This document shows positions 44,677-54,834 of a stretch of 64,000 bases of DNA, in pieces (position 1 is the stretch's first letter; each line of letters begins with the position of its first letter). The stretch spans positions 76,379 through 140,378 of the forward strand of contig NZ_CAWUDI010000019.1 of NCBI RefSeq assembly GCF_963920925.1. The letters are read 5' to 3'. Origin of the DNA: Rivularia sp963920925 (GTDB lineage Bacteria; Cyanobacteriota; Cyanobacteriia; Cyanobacteriales; Nostocaceae). The notes below the pieces were generated by a model. The model was given only the letters and a program-made list of their open reading frames with translations. It was not told the DNA's origin and did not search any database. Position numbers and translations under genes: made by a program.

Positions 44677-45180
44677 CTACTCACTACGAAGGTTAGAAGA
44701 ATGCACTATAGCTTGTGCATCTAATACCAGTAATATTTCTTTTTGTTGCACAATGCATCCGCGTAAGTAGGGAATTAAACTAGATGCAACCTGACTTACA
44801 GGAGAACCAATTTCGTCATTGTTAAACCTGAGAGTACCGATAATTTCATGTACTACTAAACCCAAAATCATCGATTGAGTCCGAACAATAATTACACTGT
44901 ATTGTCGGGGGCGATTCTGTGGGGATTGTAAATTGAGTATCTTAGGTAAGTCAACTACCCAAACAATACGACTTCGCCAATTCATCAAACCCAAAATACC
45001 GAAAGGCATATTGGGCATAGCTGTTACAGATTCTACAGACACAACCATTGCTTCTTGCGTCTGGTTCATCGACAAAATCGCAGGAGTTTGGGGATTTATA
45101 AAAAATTTGAGATAACCATCCCCTAAGTTATTTTGGTCACGCCCCTGTGCTGCTCGTAAGGTAATACTTGAATTATTCAT
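44677..45180 (-). CDS. CheW-like coupling protein (PixI/PilI/HmpC type)
   Basis: The 167-residue protein consists of a single CheW SH3-like double-barrel domain (GILGLMNWRSRIVWVVDLPK near 82, VIIVRTQSMILGLVVHEIIG near 115). It bridges receptor and CheA kinase. Its ATG at 45178-45180 overlaps the end of the CheY-like gene (45173) by 8 bp, showing operon coupling. Confidence 0.85.
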   Translation of the reverse strand: MNNSSITLRAAQGRDQNNLGDGYLKFFINPQTPAILSMNQTQEAMVVSVESVTAMPNMPFGILGLMNWRSRIVWVVDLPKILNLQSPQNRPRQYSVIIVRTQSMILGLVVHEIIGTLRFNNDEIGSPVSQVASSLIPYLRGCIVQQKEILLVLDAQAIVHSSNLRSE

Positions 45181-45562
45181 TGATCCAGATTGCTACTGAT
45201 TTAATCGCACGTAAAAGTTCTTCACGAGTATAAGGCTTTGTAACATAAGCATCAGCACCTTGTCTCATTGCCCATAAACGGTCAATCTCTTGATTTTTAG
45301 AACTGCAAATAACTATCGGAAGTTTCTGAGTCTCTGGATTTTTTTTCAGAGAACGACAAAGTTCAAAACCGCTCATTCCCGGCATCACTACATCGGTAAT
45401 AATTGCATCGGGTTTTTCTGATTCCAACTTTTTTAATGCTTCCGTTCCACCTGTAGCTTTTATTACTTTGTACCCACTTTCATTTAAAAAATGACTTATT
45501 AATTCCAATTCACTAGGTGAATCTTCTACAACTAAAATCGTTCCAAGTAAAGTAAGACTCAT
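45173..45562 (-). CDS. CheY-like response regulator (PixH/PilH/HmpB type)
   Basis: A 129-residue single receiver domain: acidic pocket near GTILVVEDSPSELELI, phospho-Asp in DAIITDVVMPGMSGFE near residue 57, Ser in PIVICSSKNQE and Lys in AYVTKPYTREEL near 111. It has no output domain, so it acts by protein contact, probably on the pilus motors. Second gene of the taxis operon. Confidence 0.9.
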   Translation of the reverse strand: MSLTLLGTILVVEDSPSELELISHFLNESGYKVIKATGGTEALKKLESEKPDAIITDVVMPGMSGFELCRSLKKNPETQKLPIVICSSKNQEIDRLWAMRQGADAYVTKPYTREELLRAIKSVAIWINE

Positions 45563-45637
45563 TTTTATATATCCTAAGATAGTTTTATCAGCATCTATTC
45601 AATTAGGTTACTATTATTCGCGGTAAATATTGATATA

Positions 45638-46720
45638 TTAACTGATATGCTTGAACACCACCTTTAACAAATCTGACTGTGTAAAAGGTTTAGTTAAATA
45701 GCCAGAAGCCCTCACCATCTTTGCTTTCGCTCTATCTATAAATCCAGTCCTCCCAGTTACCATAACTATAGGAATATTTTTAAAAGCCGAATGTCTTCGT
45801 AGTAACGAACACAACTCATAACCGTCTAAATTAGGCATTTCTACATCTAACAAAATTAAGTCCGGTTTACTACGCAGAATTTGCATCAATGCTTTTACAG
45901 GGTCGTTGATTGTAACAACCAAGAATTGCTCTTCATTTAAAAAACGTTGAATCGATTTCAAGATAGTTAAACTATCATCAATACAAGCAACTGTATATAA
46001 TCTTTCCTTCGTACTTTTTGAAATATTTGTATTGTTGTTAGCTTGACTTTTCTCTACATTTGTTAGATCAGTTTGTTGAGATATCTGTTTTTCAGGTTCC
46101 GATAATGCTTTTGCTTCAATAGATCGTGCATTTGCGTTATCAACTACAGGTGAAACTTGCCCTGGTGTAACTTGCGCTTGATTAACACGCCGACTTCTGA
46201 ACCGTTTTTGGACGCTTTCTATCAAAGAACGTAAATCCAGATGACAGAATGAAGGTAGGTTTAATAAAGGATGTTCGCTCCTAAATTCGTAACTTCCTTC
46301 TTTTATTGTAAGAAACGATTCTAATACTACATGAGCTAATTCACTTACCAAAATTTCTGCTTGAGGATAAGTAATATAGTCTCCATCAACTAACCAGCAA
46401 ATTGCTTGATAATCGGCTTGAGAAATTGATTCGTCTCCATCGTTAGTTTCAAACAGCATTCGCATTTGTACCCGTGCCGAACTATTCAAAGTCGGGATTT
46501 GCTGGTTCAACCGTCGCAAATGAATATCAAGCCGTTCAAATAACTTATCCGAGCAAGAAGCATAGATTAGTTTACCTTCATCCATATAGATAGACCAAGA
46601 ATTGGACTTAGTAAATACTCTTAAGCAACCTGTAGCACGACGGCTGCTAATCTGTGCTAGCAAAGATAGCGGATGGAGTTTCTGGAATAATTTGTAACTA
46701 TCTATAGGTGTTGTATTCAT
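45638..46720 (-). CDS. PatA-like response regulator (DUF4388 + receiver; PixG/PilG/HmpA type)
   Basis: The 360-residue protein has an N-terminal DUF4388/PATAN domain (LHPLSLLAQISSRRATGCLR; SWSIYMDEGKLIYASCSDK), a Ser/Asn/Gln-rich linker (about 195-240) and a C-terminal receiver (VACIDDSLTILKSIQRFLNE; phospho-Asp in LILLDVEMPNLDGYE; Lys in SGYLTKPFTQSDL). It is the first gene of the taxis operon, followed by 75 bp to the CheY-like gene. In Synechocystis the homologues bind the pilus motor PilB. Confidence 0.88.
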   Translation of the reverse strand: MNTTPIDSYKLFQKLHPLSLLAQISSRRATGCLRVFTKSNSWSIYMDEGKLIYASCSDKLFERLDIHLRRLNQQIPTLNSSARVQMRMLFETNDGDESISQADYQAICWLVDGDYITYPQAEILVSELAHVVLESFLTIKEGSYEFRSEHPLLNLPSFCHLDLRSLIESVQKRFRSRRVNQAQVTPGQVSPVVDNANARSIEAKALSEPEKQISQQTDLTNVEKSQANNNTNISKSTKERLYTVACIDDSLTILKSIQRFLNEEQFLVVTINDPVKALMQILRSKPDLILLDVEMPNLDGYELCSLLRRHSAFKNIPIVMVTGRTGFIDRAKAKMVRASGYLTKPFTQSDLLKVVFKHIS

Positions 46721-47640
46721 TTTACCCTTATCACTATTAAATTTAATAAAATCCAGTCAAACTGTTACCGATTTGTCTTGCTAATTAAAAATATTGTTTA
46801 GATATCTTGGTAATAAATAAAACCATATGTACGATCTATATGTGTGACATAAATTTGGTAAATAAATCTTTATGGATAGTTTAATTTTTTTCAGAAGTTC
46901 AATTACAGCAACAAGATGGACTTGTACCGAGATTAACAGAGATTTTTATATAAGAAGTAAAAAAACTATGAAGACTACTTAAAGCTACTAAGTATTTTAC
47001 CTACATAATTTAATTGCTTGAGCAATAAACACGGTCTCAAAATTGTACAACGCGATTACGATTTAAGTATTACCACTTAAGTATACTACAGTTGTTGACT
47101 TCGATGCTTGTAGTAGCGATTGTTATACCTAATGTATTTTGTCTTTTTTGATAACTTGTATAAAATATGTCTCTAATTTTATTTATTCATAAATAATAAA
47201 AAGCATTAGAAATTAGTTTAAATTCTGAAATATTGCAGCCTTTATATTAAAGTAGCTATCGGTAAATATAAAGTTGAAGTTTATACATTAGAAAACTTAA
47301 TATTGTTTGGTTTGACTGTATTTATATATTTGTAGAGTTAATTGCAAACATTGATAGATTAAATTATAAGAATATTTCGCAAAACATAGTATATTTAAAC
47401 TTTGATTTCTTATTAATAGTAAATTAAATTTAGTTAGCATAATATGACAGCTAGCTTCTAAAATTACGTTAATCTTAGTCTCAAATTAATGAAAATTATC
47501 TACTACTGCGTTGTAAGTACGAAATCATTGATATTACGAATATCGTATTTACATCAATATGTATGTGAAGTTATGTAAAATAAAGTTATATTGTTGCAAT
47601 ACTACAGTTAATTGCTTACCCCTATTCCATATTAAAAACC
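46721..47640. promoter_or_regulatory. Long AT-rich region upstream of the taxis operon
   Basis: This 0.9-kb stretch holds no credible gene. It must contain the operon promoter, but the AT-rich sequence offers too many TATAAT-like boxes to choose one. No tandem binding-site pattern is obvious. Confidence 0.4.
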
Positions 47641-47641
47641 A

Positions 47642-47740
47642 TAAACCCCCCTTTGATTCAAGGGGGGAAGTTGAGCAATCTAAATCTATGAAATACTAGT
47701 TTTTTTGTTGTCATAAGGTAAGTCCTATGACAACAAAAAA
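47642..47740 (-). terminator. CCCCCCTTT palindrome and hairpin terminator after tRNA-Leu
   Basis: A dyad TTTTGTTGTCATA...TATGACAACAAAA (47700-47740) lies 8 bp downstream of the leftward tRNA and ends in T runs on either strand. A second palindrome (CCCCCCTTTGATTCAAGGGG) at 47646-47667 is a dispersed repeat. Confidence 0.65.
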
Positions 47741-47747
47741 TTAAAAA

Positions 47748-47829
47748 TGCGGATGAAAGGACTTGAACCTTCACGCCCGGAGGCACTAGAACCTAAATCT
47801 AGCGCGTCTGCCAATTCCGCCACATCCGC
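47748..47829 (-). tRNA. tRNA-Leu (anticodon UAG)
   Basis: The minus strand reads GCGGATG at the 5' end paired to CATCCGC before the discriminator A, a long variable arm (TGCCTCCGGGCG region) as in Leu tRNAs, the D-loop GGCGGAATTGGCAGACGC and the T-loop GGTTCAAGTCC. The anticodon stem CTAGA/TCTAG encloses loop TTTAGGT, giving anticodon TAG (UAG). Length is 82 nt without encoded CCA. Confidence 0.95.
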
Positions 47830-48008
47830 ATAATCGCTTATATACTATACCATAAAAATTATTTTTAAATAACTTTTTTCTGGAAAATTGCTCAAGTATT
47901 GCGGTATAGAAAGCACAGAGCAGTGAGAAGAACTAATATTGGCAATCAATTAACATTTACACAAGCCTCCACCCCCTTCAGGAATTTAGGCGATCGCCTT
48001 GAAGCAGC

Positions 48009-49196
48009 TTACGCTATATTTACGCGAGGTAAACGATGCTTGAAAGAACAGAGAATTTCCCAAGAAATAGTATTTAATTGATTTGCCCAATCCTGGGCAG
48101 TAATTTGTTCATTACCTTCACTGCCTAGAATCGTCACGATTTCCCCTTCTCGTACATCGGGAATAGCGCTGATATCTAACATGATTTGATCCATAGTAAT
48201 TGCACCAACTTGAGGTACTTTTACTCCTCTAACCAAAACTTGCATATTGTTAGAAAGATTGCGAGGTATGCCATCAGCGTAACCAATTCCGACAACAGCT
48301 AAACGCATTTGCTCGGAAGCAATAAAAGTATGTCCGTAACTAACACCAGCACCTTGTTCAATTGTCTTGACATGAGCGACTCGCGCTTTTACTTGTAAAA
48401 CAGGCTGTAAGTCAACAGTTGAAAGCAAATGATCTGAAGGATAAAATCCATAAATAGCTAAACCCACTCGTACCATATCGTAATGTAAAGACTTATCGCT
48501 TAAAGTGCCAGCAGAATTAGCTAAATGCAAACGAGGTATTTCTATTCCAACGTCTTTAATTCGGGCGATCGCACTTTTAAAACGCTGATGCTGCAAGTCC
48601 ATTACGGTTCTATCGGGGCTATCGGCGGTTGCTAAATGGGAATAAACGCTCTGTATATTAAGATGAGGCAAGCGAACAACCAATTGAACGAATTCGCTAC
48701 AATTTTGCCAATGGGTACCCAAGCGAGACATTCCGGTATCTAATTTGAGATGTACTCGTAAGGGAGAATCAAGATTTATCGTTTCTAAAATATCGGAAAA
48801 AATTAAAGCTTGTTTAGCACTGCAAAGCGTAGGTTCAAGTTGCCATTCTGCAATTGCTTGAATTTGTTCTGGAGTATAACTTGCACCCAAAATTAAAATT
48901 GGCGCTTTAATGCCAGCTTCTCGTAACTCAATTCCTTCTGGGACTGTAGCTACACCCAACCAGCTAGCTCCTGCTTTTAAAGCTGTCTGGGCAACACTTA
49001 CCGCTCCATGTCCGTAAGCATCAGCTTTCACCACAGCCATGAACTCAGTTCCCGGTTGCAGCAACTTCCGTATTTGAACTATGTTATTAGATAATGCTTT
49101 TAAATTAATTTCAACCCAAGCACGCTGGCTTACCCAAGCATAAGTATCGCCCCCGACAATCGAACTAAGACTTTGATTCTGTTCGTTACTCAACAT
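48009..49196 (-). CDS. alr: Alanine racemase
   Basis: The protein of about 395 residues has the PLP Lys in MAVVKADAYGHGAVSVA near residue 55, the second catalytic Tyr in GAGVSYGHTFIASEQMRL near 285, and the substrate region GIGYADGIPRNLS. It interconverts L- and D-alanine for peptidoglycan. I chose the ATG at 49194-49196 (MLSNEQNQSLSS); an open stretch of 13 more codons upstream begins at a non-conserved start. Monocistronic. Confidence 0.92.
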   Translation of the reverse strand: MLSNEQNQSLSSIVGGDTYAWVSQRAWVEINLKALSNNIVQIRKLLQPGTEFMAVVKADAYGHGAVSVAQTALKAGASWLGVATVPEGIELREAGIKAPILILGASYTPEQIQAIAEWQLEPTLCSAKQALIFSDILETINLDSPLRVHLKLDTGMSRLGTHWQNCSEFVQLVVRLPHLNIQSVYSHLATADSPDRTVMDLQHQRFKSAIARIKDVGIEIPRLHLANSAGTLSDKSLHYDMVRVGLAIYGFYPSDHLLSTVDLQPVLQVKARVAHVKTIEQGAGVSYGHTFIASEQMRLAVVGIGYADGIPRNLSNNMQVLVRGVKVPQVGAITMDQIMLDISAIPDVREGEIVTILGSEGNEQITAQDWANQLNTISWEILCSFKHRLPRVNIA

Positions 49197-49708
49197 TAAT
49201 TCTCTCCAATTCACGCCACTTCCACACAGCAACATCTGGCTGGATATTAATATATTCCTTTTCCTACAAGCAGCAAGAGGATTAATCTGGAAGTTTACCG
49301 TTACTTATAGAAAGAACACAAATATTTAATTACTTTTTCTGAACATATTTCTGGAAAGCGAACAAGTAAACAAGCTTCTCAAAGATAAGCCGCTTGCGCG
49401 TCTGCAAAGTTTTATTTAAACTGGCTACTTCCCATTTTCTACTTTCTTATATTTATTCTGATTCTCAACACCAAGCTACTTTTTCAACATCCTCTAATAG
49501 CGTTTTCTTTCCCCATTCCCTATTCCTTGTTCCCTACTTTCTATTCTACAAGTACGGCTATGGACATTGTATTTTAACTACCTAAGTATCAACTGCGTTT
49601 CAACTAAATTCTCACAAAACCATTATCTTGTATAAATTATGCACGAAAAGGCAAATTAGATTCAATTCGTGTTAATATATGTAAAACTAATACCTTGAGC
49701 GACTATCA
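49197..49708. other. Divergent intergenic region between alr and the HNH gene
   Basis: Half a kilobase of AT-rich DNA holds the two promoters; a short Ser/Phe-rich open frame near 49394-49585 covers a CCCCATTCCCTATTCC repeat and is not credible. A TATAAATTATGC box near 49631 could serve the HNH gene. Confidence 0.35.
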
Positions 49709-50206
49709 ATGGGAAAGGTTTTAGTCCTTAACGCTTCTTACGAACCGCTCAATATAACGAGCTGGCGACGTGCTGCAATTTTGCTGATTAAGGGAAAAGC
49801 AGAGCGGGTAGAACACAATGGTAAATTTATTTACTCAGATTTCCCGCTTCCGACAGTCATAAGGTTGCGCTATTACGTGCGCGTTCCTTATAAAGAAATT
49901 CCTTTAACCCGTCGAAATATATTGCATCGCGATGCTCATACTTGTCAATACTGCGGCTACAAGGGCGATGACTTAACACTGGATCATGTAATACCGCGAT
50001 CGCGTCGTGGAGGCGATAGCTGGGAAAACATAGTTACGGCTTGCGTTCGCTGTAACGTCAAGAAAGGCAATCGAACGCCAAAAGAAGCTCAGATGCCATT
50101 ACATCATGCTCCACGCCGACCTTACAGTAGTCTCTATTTTGAGGTGAGTAAGCATCTTAAAAGTGGTTTGCATCAAGAGTGGCAAAAATATGTCATAGGA
50201 CTTTGA
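49709..50206 (+). CDS. HNH endonuclease-domain protein
   Basis: The 165-residue protein starts MGKVLVLNASYEPLNITSWR and carries a full HNH zinc motif: CQYCGYKGDDLTLDHVIPRS with the two Cys, Asp-His, then ENIVTACVRCNVKKGNRTP with the second Cys pair. This highly conserved solitary HNH protein is near universal in cyanobacteria; its role is unknown, and it is not linked to an intron or phage here. It stands alone. Confidence 0.92.
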   Translation: MGKVLVLNASYEPLNITSWRRAAILLIKGKAERVEHNGKFIYSDFPLPTVIRLRYYVRVPYKEIPLTRRNILHRDAHTCQYCGYKGDDLTLDHVIPRSRRGGDSWENIVTACVRCNVKKGNRTPKEAQMPLHHAPRRPYSSLYFEVSKHLKSGLHQEWQKYVIGL

Positions 50207-50930
50207 CACGAACTTTTTTGCCATAATCGAGGCATTTAGATTGCTTTTTTGGAAGCAGTTAAAATGCTGATTGAGGTCAAACTATGAGCTTATCATATGA
50301 GCGACAATTTTCAAATTGCCGTTTAAAGTTTGTCGTAAAATAGTAGAATCGTTGGTAAAATTTATTGACCAGTTTTAGGAAGAGTATAGAGACTGTTCCA
50401 TTAAAGTTGTGCAAGCTGAATTTACCAATTATCATAAATATCGCGACAAGAACTTTAATATTCTACATCATGATTGTAAAACGGCAAGTAGGGTGCATCT
50501 AAATTATCAAAAAATCTCAAATGAAAAATATACTTTGTATAAATACTTTGTATAAAATTATCATCCAAAAATCTACCTTGCTATAAATATAAATAAACTG
50601 TTAAAAATAAACTACTAAAAAATATAATCCCTTACTCAGTTAAGGTAGTACGCTGCTGTGATGGCACATTGAATAATTATAATAAAAGAAGGCTGGCGAT
50701 ATGATTTATTTTAGCCTGCTGCAATATTACTACTGTCTTAAAGGCGAATCAATAGGTTCTTTCAGGAGTAACCAAATTCAATTGCGACAATAACATTTGC
50801 ACGCAATATATTTGAAATATTGGCGCTTTGCTACATAGAGTGCGAAGATTGTAATCTGTGGCAGGTGAAGATATTTAGTTTTTTAAAGCTTTTCAACCCC
50901 AAACTGCTCACGCTACAACACACGTTCCCT
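50207..50930. other. Intergenic region before the DHH gene
   Basis: AT-rich 0.7-kb gap. The open frame near 50390-50570 (EEYRDCSIKVVQAEFTNYHK) lacks a start and RBS. A frame continuous with the DHH gene extends upstream to 50820 from a TTG, but its sequence (Cys/Trp/Phe-rich) looks untranslated. Confidence 0.35.
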
Positions 50931-52223
50931 ATGCAACGAAATTCTTCCGAAAAACAGGTTGAGGATTTGCAATTGCAACCAGACTCAACCGACAAAAATG
51001 TTGAAATTGACCGAGATTCTTTGGAAGTATCGCTTCCATTGAATGAATCTGTGGCAACAATACCCAATGGTAATAATCGAGCAGGTTCTCGTACTAGTAC
51101 CTTAGCTGCTCAGAAATCAGAACAATTATTAAAAACGCTCCAAGCACACAAGCACGAGCGGCAAATAATTATCTTACAAGATTTCCCAGATCCCGATGCT
51201 CTTTCTTCAGCTTGGACATACCAGTTGATTGCTCAGCAGTACGATATTAAGTGCGATATCACTTATGCAGGAACTCTTTCCCATCAAGAAAATATTGCTT
51301 TAGTAAAGCTTACGAGTCTACCGGCAATTCGTACTCCCTTACAAAGCTTCAAAAATCGTGATTTATCGTCATATCAAGGTTATGTACTAATTGATAATCA
51401 AGGTACTACTTCCACTTTGCTGGCGGAAGTTCGGGAAGCAGCGATTCCTTTAACGGTAATCGTGGATCACCACAATTTACAGGGCGATTTAAAGTCAGAG
51501 TTTGCTGACATACGTCCTGGGGTAAGGGCAACGGCAACAATTTTTACTCAATATCTACAATCCGGGTTGTTGCAGCTAGATAGCAGCATGAGCGAACACG
51601 TTAACTGTGCTACAGCCCTGATGCACGGCTTGCATTCAGATACAAATCGACTCATGCAGGCTAAAGAAGAAGATTTTATGGCAGCAGCTTATCTGAGCCG
51701 ATTTTATGACGGTCAGTTGCTCAATACTATACTGCTAGCCACTCGTTCCAAGCGAGTAATGGACGTGATTGAACGCTCGTTGAGAAATCGCATCGTGCAA
51801 AATAATTTTTCCATTGCTGGCGTGGGTTACTTACGCTACGACGATAGAGATGCAATTCCCCAAGCTGCTGATTTTTTGGTGACAGAAGATAACGTTCACA
51901 CCGCAGTTGTTTACGGTATAGTTCACGATGAAGATGAAGAAGAATTAGAAGTAGTAATTGGTTCTTTAAGAACTAATAAATTAACTTTAGATCCCGATGA
52001 ATTCATCAAAGAAGCTTTTGGGCAAGATAGCGCGGGGCGCTTTTTTGGTGGTGGACGTACTAGCGCTGGTGGCTTTGAAATTCCGATGGGCTTTTTGTCT
52101 GGAAGCAACGAAAACTCACCTTATGCAAAAATGAAATGGGAAGTTTATGATGCTCAAATCAAGCAGAAGTTGTTGAAATTAGTCAATCCCAAAGATAATC
52201 TCATATCATCTGATGATGAATAG
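50931..52223 (+). CDS. DHH-family phosphoesterase (NanoRNase/pAp-phosphatase-like)
   Basis: The protein of about 430 residues has a hydrophilic N-terminal 60 residues, then the DHH motifs (ILQDFPDPDALSSAWTYQL, GYVLIDNQGTTS, LTVIVDHHNLQGDLK) and the DHHA1 end GGGRTSAGGFEIPMGF. The family hydrolyses short oligoribonucleotides or pAp with Mn2+. I prefer the ATG at 50931 (MQRNSSEKQV) to the TTG at 50820, since the upstream codons do not look conserved. Confidence 0.88.
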   Translation: MQRNSSEKQVEDLQLQPDSTDKNVEIDRDSLEVSLPLNESVATIPNGNNRAGSRTSTLAAQKSEQLLKTLQAHKHERQIIILQDFPDPDALSSAWTYQLIAQQYDIKCDITYAGTLSHQENIALVKLTSLPAIRTPLQSFKNRDLSSYQGYVLIDNQGTTSTLLAEVREAAIPLTVIVDHHNLQGDLKSEFADIRPGVRATATIFTQYLQSGLLQLDSSMSEHVNCATALMHGLHSDTNRLMQAKEEDFMAAAYLSRFYDGQLLNTILLATRSKRVMDVIERSLRNRIVQNNFSIAGVGYLRYDDRDAIPQAADFLVTEDNVHTAVVYGIVHDEDEEELEVVIGSLRTNKLTLDPDEFIKEAFGQDSAGRFFGGGRTSAGGFEIPMGFLSGSNENSPYAKMKWEVYDAQIKQKLLKLVNPKDNLISSDDE

Positions 52224-52235
52224 TTATTCGTGGTT

Positions 52236-52270
52236 AGTTGTTAATTGTTAGTTGTTAGTTGTTAGTAATA
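52236..52270. repeat. Heptamer repeat (TTAGTTG) after the DHH gene
   Basis: TTAGTTGTTAATTGTTAGTT followed by GTTAGTTGTTAG, the same STRR as at 41688-41760. Confidence 0.7.
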
Positions 52271-52345
52271 AAATTATCAACTATTCTGATTAATTTAATC
52301 CATTTAGATCGAAATCAAAAATCTAAAATATAAAATCAACAAGTT

Positions 52346-52843
52346 GTGGAACTATATTTTATTCGTCATGGTATTGCTCAAGAAGCTACCAGTGAAATCA
52401 AAGATGAGCAACGAAGTCTCACCGAACAGGGGCGAAAAAAAACGCAAAAAGTTGCTCAATGCTTAAAAGACTTGGATTTAAGTTTTGATTTAATCGCAAC
52501 GAGTCCCTTAGTAAGAGCGCAACAAACAGCAGAAATCTTAGTTTCCATAGGGTTAAGTTCGCAATTGGAACAATGTTCTTATCTTGCTCCTGGTGGTAGT
52601 ACAGAGGATTGGGTTGAAAAATGGTTGAAACCTAAAGACTATCAGCCTTCCACTCGCTTGGCATTAGTCGGACATCAGCCTTGTCTAACTAATTGGGCTG
52701 AAATCTTAATCTGGGGAGAAGTTAAAAACAGCTTGGTACTCAAAAAAGCAGGTATCATTGGAATAGAAATACCCCCTACCGCCTCTATTGTGGGTCGCGG
52801 TCAAATGTTTTGGTTGACACCACCCAGATACTTGCTGTCTTGA
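52346..52843 (+). CDS. sixA: Phosphohistidine phosphatase SixA
   Basis: The 165-residue protein (GTG start) has the catalytic FIRHGIAQEA near residue 6 (RHG), the conserved ATSPLVRAQQTAEIL near 50 and the second His in LVGHQPCLTNWAE near 112. SixA removes phosphate from histidine of Hpt domains, which may be relevant to the multi-Hpt kinases of this organism. It lies 110 bp upstream of citrate synthase. Confidence 0.9.
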   Translation: MELYFIRHGIAQEATSEIKDEQRSLTEQGRKKTQKVAQCLKDLDLSFDLIATSPLVRAQQTAEILVSIGLSSQLEQCSYLAPGGSTEDWVEKWLKPKDYQPSTRLALVGHQPCLTNWAEILIWGEVKNSLVLKKAGIIGIEIPPTASIVGRGQMFWLTPPRYLLS

Positions 52844-52954
52844 GTTATCCAACTTTTCATCAAAAGCATTTTGTATTAAAGGATACTGTTATGACGGTAA
52901 AAGTTTCTGGTAAGTTAACTCTATAAAATCTTTCAACATTCGTATGGTATTGCC

Positions 52955-54094
52955 ATGATGGTTTGCGAATTTAAGCCCGGATTGGATGGTGTTCCCGCAG
53001 CTCAATCCAGTATTAGCAATGTTGACGGGCAGAAGGGAATACTAGAATATCGTGGCATCCGAATTGAAGAGCTAGCAAAAAAGAGTAGTTTTTTAGAAAC
53101 TGCTTATCTGCTAATTTGGGGCGAACTGCCGTCTAAGGAAGAATTAGCATTATTTGAACATGAAGTTCATCAAAATAGAAGGATAAAATACCGCATTCGG
53201 GACATGATGAAGTGTTTTCCCGAAAGCGGTCATCCAATGGATGTTTTACAAGCTTCAGCAGCAGCATTAGGTTTGTTTTATTCTCGGCGCGATTTAGAGA
53301 ATCCAGCTTATATCAGAGATGCCGTTGTTCGTTTGTTGGCAAGTATTCCTACAATGGTGGCAGCTTTTGAATTGATGCGGCGAGGTGATGACCCCGTGCG
53401 TCCTCATGATGATTTAGATTATGCTGCTAACTTTTTGTATATGCTGCATGAGGAAAAACCAGACCCGGTAGCGGCGCGGATATTTGATGTCTGCTTGATA
53501 CTTCATGCCGAACACACCATGAACGCTTCCACCTTTAGCGCTAGAGTAACAGCTTCTACTCTTACCGATCCCTACGCAGTAGTTGCTAGTGCAGTCGGAA
53601 CTTTAGGAGGACCTTTACACGGTGGTGCGAACGAAGAAGTGATTCGGATGTTAGAGGAAATTGGTTCAACAAAAAATGTTCGTCCTTATGTTTTAGACTG
53701 CATTCAGCGAAAAGCCAAAATCATGGGTTTCGGTCATCGCGTCTACAAAGTAAAAGATCCCCGTGCAAAGATTTTGCAAGACTTAGCAGAAGAACTATTT
53801 GCCAAAGTTGGGTATGACAAGTACTATGACATTGCTCAAGAAATGGAACGAGTAGTAGAAGAAAAACTTGGGCATAAAGGAATTTATGCTAACGTTGACT
53901 TCTACTCCGGGCTAGTTTATAGAAAATTAGGAATTTCTACAGACTTTTTTACCCCAGTATTTGCGATGGCTCGTGTTGCTGGTTGGTTAGCGCATTGGAA
54001 AGAGCAGTTAGTACAAAACCGAATTTTTCGTCCCAGCCAGGTTTACAACGGTCGCCACAACGTTGATTACGTGCATATAACCGAACGCGGTTAG
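52955..54094 (+). CDS. gltA: Citrate synthase
   Basis: The 379-residue protein has the complete catalytic set: a first His in LGGPLHGGANEEVIRM near residue 222, a second in MGFGHRVYKVKDPRAKIL near 262, and an Asp in YANVDFYSGLVYRKLGI near 313. It belongs to the short bacterial type II-like group of cyanobacteria. It condenses oxaloacetate and acetyl-CoA. MMVCEFKPGLDGVPAAQS is the start. Confidence 0.96.
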   Translation: MMVCEFKPGLDGVPAAQSSISNVDGQKGILEYRGIRIEELAKKSSFLETAYLLIWGELPSKEELALFEHEVHQNRRIKYRIRDMMKCFPESGHPMDVLQASAAALGLFYSRRDLENPAYIRDAVVRLLASIPTMVAAFELMRRGDDPVRPHDDLDYAANFLYMLHEEKPDPVAARIFDVCLILHAEHTMNASTFSARVTASTLTDPYAVVASAVGTLGGPLHGGANEEVIRMLEEIGSTKNVRPYVLDCIQRKAKIMGFGHRVYKVKDPRAKILQDLAEELFAKVGYDKYYDIAQEMERVVEEKLGHKGIYANVDFYSGLVYRKLGISTDFFTPVFAMARVAGWLAHWKEQLVQNRIFRPSQVYNGRHNVDYVHITERG

Positions 54095-54834
54095 GTTGGG
54101 GATTAGAGTTAGGAGTTAAGGATTAGGAGTTAGGAGTTATAAGTTATAAGTTAGGAGTTAGGAGTTGTGAGTAGAGAGTTAAGAGTGAATTACCAGCAAT
54201 GTTTTCTTTTTATCTCTACTGTTCAATCTTCCATTCCGACTCATTACTTATTACTCGTTACTCGTTCCTTGTCCCCTTGTCTCCCCATCCCCTCTTCTTC
54301 CCCATCTCCCCATCCCTATAGAAGGGAATTCTTTATCGATGAGATAAGCAGAACCTCTCACTTGGGTGAGAGAACCTCTTGCCTTAGAGCGATATACTAG
54401 GCATGGTTATCGCAAAAAATCTTAAATTTTGCCTTTTTTAGGTAAAGATATTGCTGGGTTACTTTACAGTTATTAATGAGTCTAAATAACTGTAAATGAG
54501 CAGTTAAAGCACGAAGTATGAAGGTTTTAATGTAGTGCTTAATACTTTATTGTGCAAAATCTAGAGAAGCGCGAAAACCGCTGATAGTGAGCAAGGTAGT
54601 TGGCACTGCCTGTTTCTCGCCAATTGAATTCGGCTAATGAATTTTACTGGTAGAGATTTGAGTATATCCGTTCGACATTTAGATATAGCTCAAGCAATAA
54701 ATCCTGTAACACAGGTTTACTGGTTCTTGGTTTATACCATTCAAAACCAACCCCTTTCACGGGGATTAAAATTCCACGTGTTGTTTTCCTCTCAGGTCTA
54801 GAGACGCTGAGTTTCCCATATACCGCGAGTTTTT
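54095..54834. other. Gap with STRR repeats and the upstream region of ndhA
   Basis: 54098-54185 consists of GAGTTAG/AAGTTAT heptamer repeats. A hairpin CTCTCACTTGGGTGAGAG near 54356-54374 may terminate the citrate synthase transcript. 54400-54834 has no gene and should contain the promoter of the ndh cluster; a hairpin ACCCCTTTCACGGGGATT lies at about 54749-54767. Confidence 0.5.

Noticed and set aside
47899..48081. 60-codon frame on the plus strand at the end of alr
   Set aside because: Antisense to the alanine racemase C-terminus, no supporting signals.
50390..50575. Open stretch reading EEYRDCSIKVVQAEFTNYHK in the gap before the DHH gene
   Set aside because: No start codon or RBS, about 60 codons, no recognised family; could be chance.
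54167..54400. 77-codon frame between citrate synthase and ndhA
   Set aside because: Covers STRR and CCCCATC-type repeats; Ser/Pro/Leu-rich translation without start signal.
54741..54780. Hairpin ACCCCTTTCACGGGGATT resembling a CRISPR repeat
   Set aside because: Only one copy is present, without spacers or cas genes nearby; treated as part of the ndhA leader.
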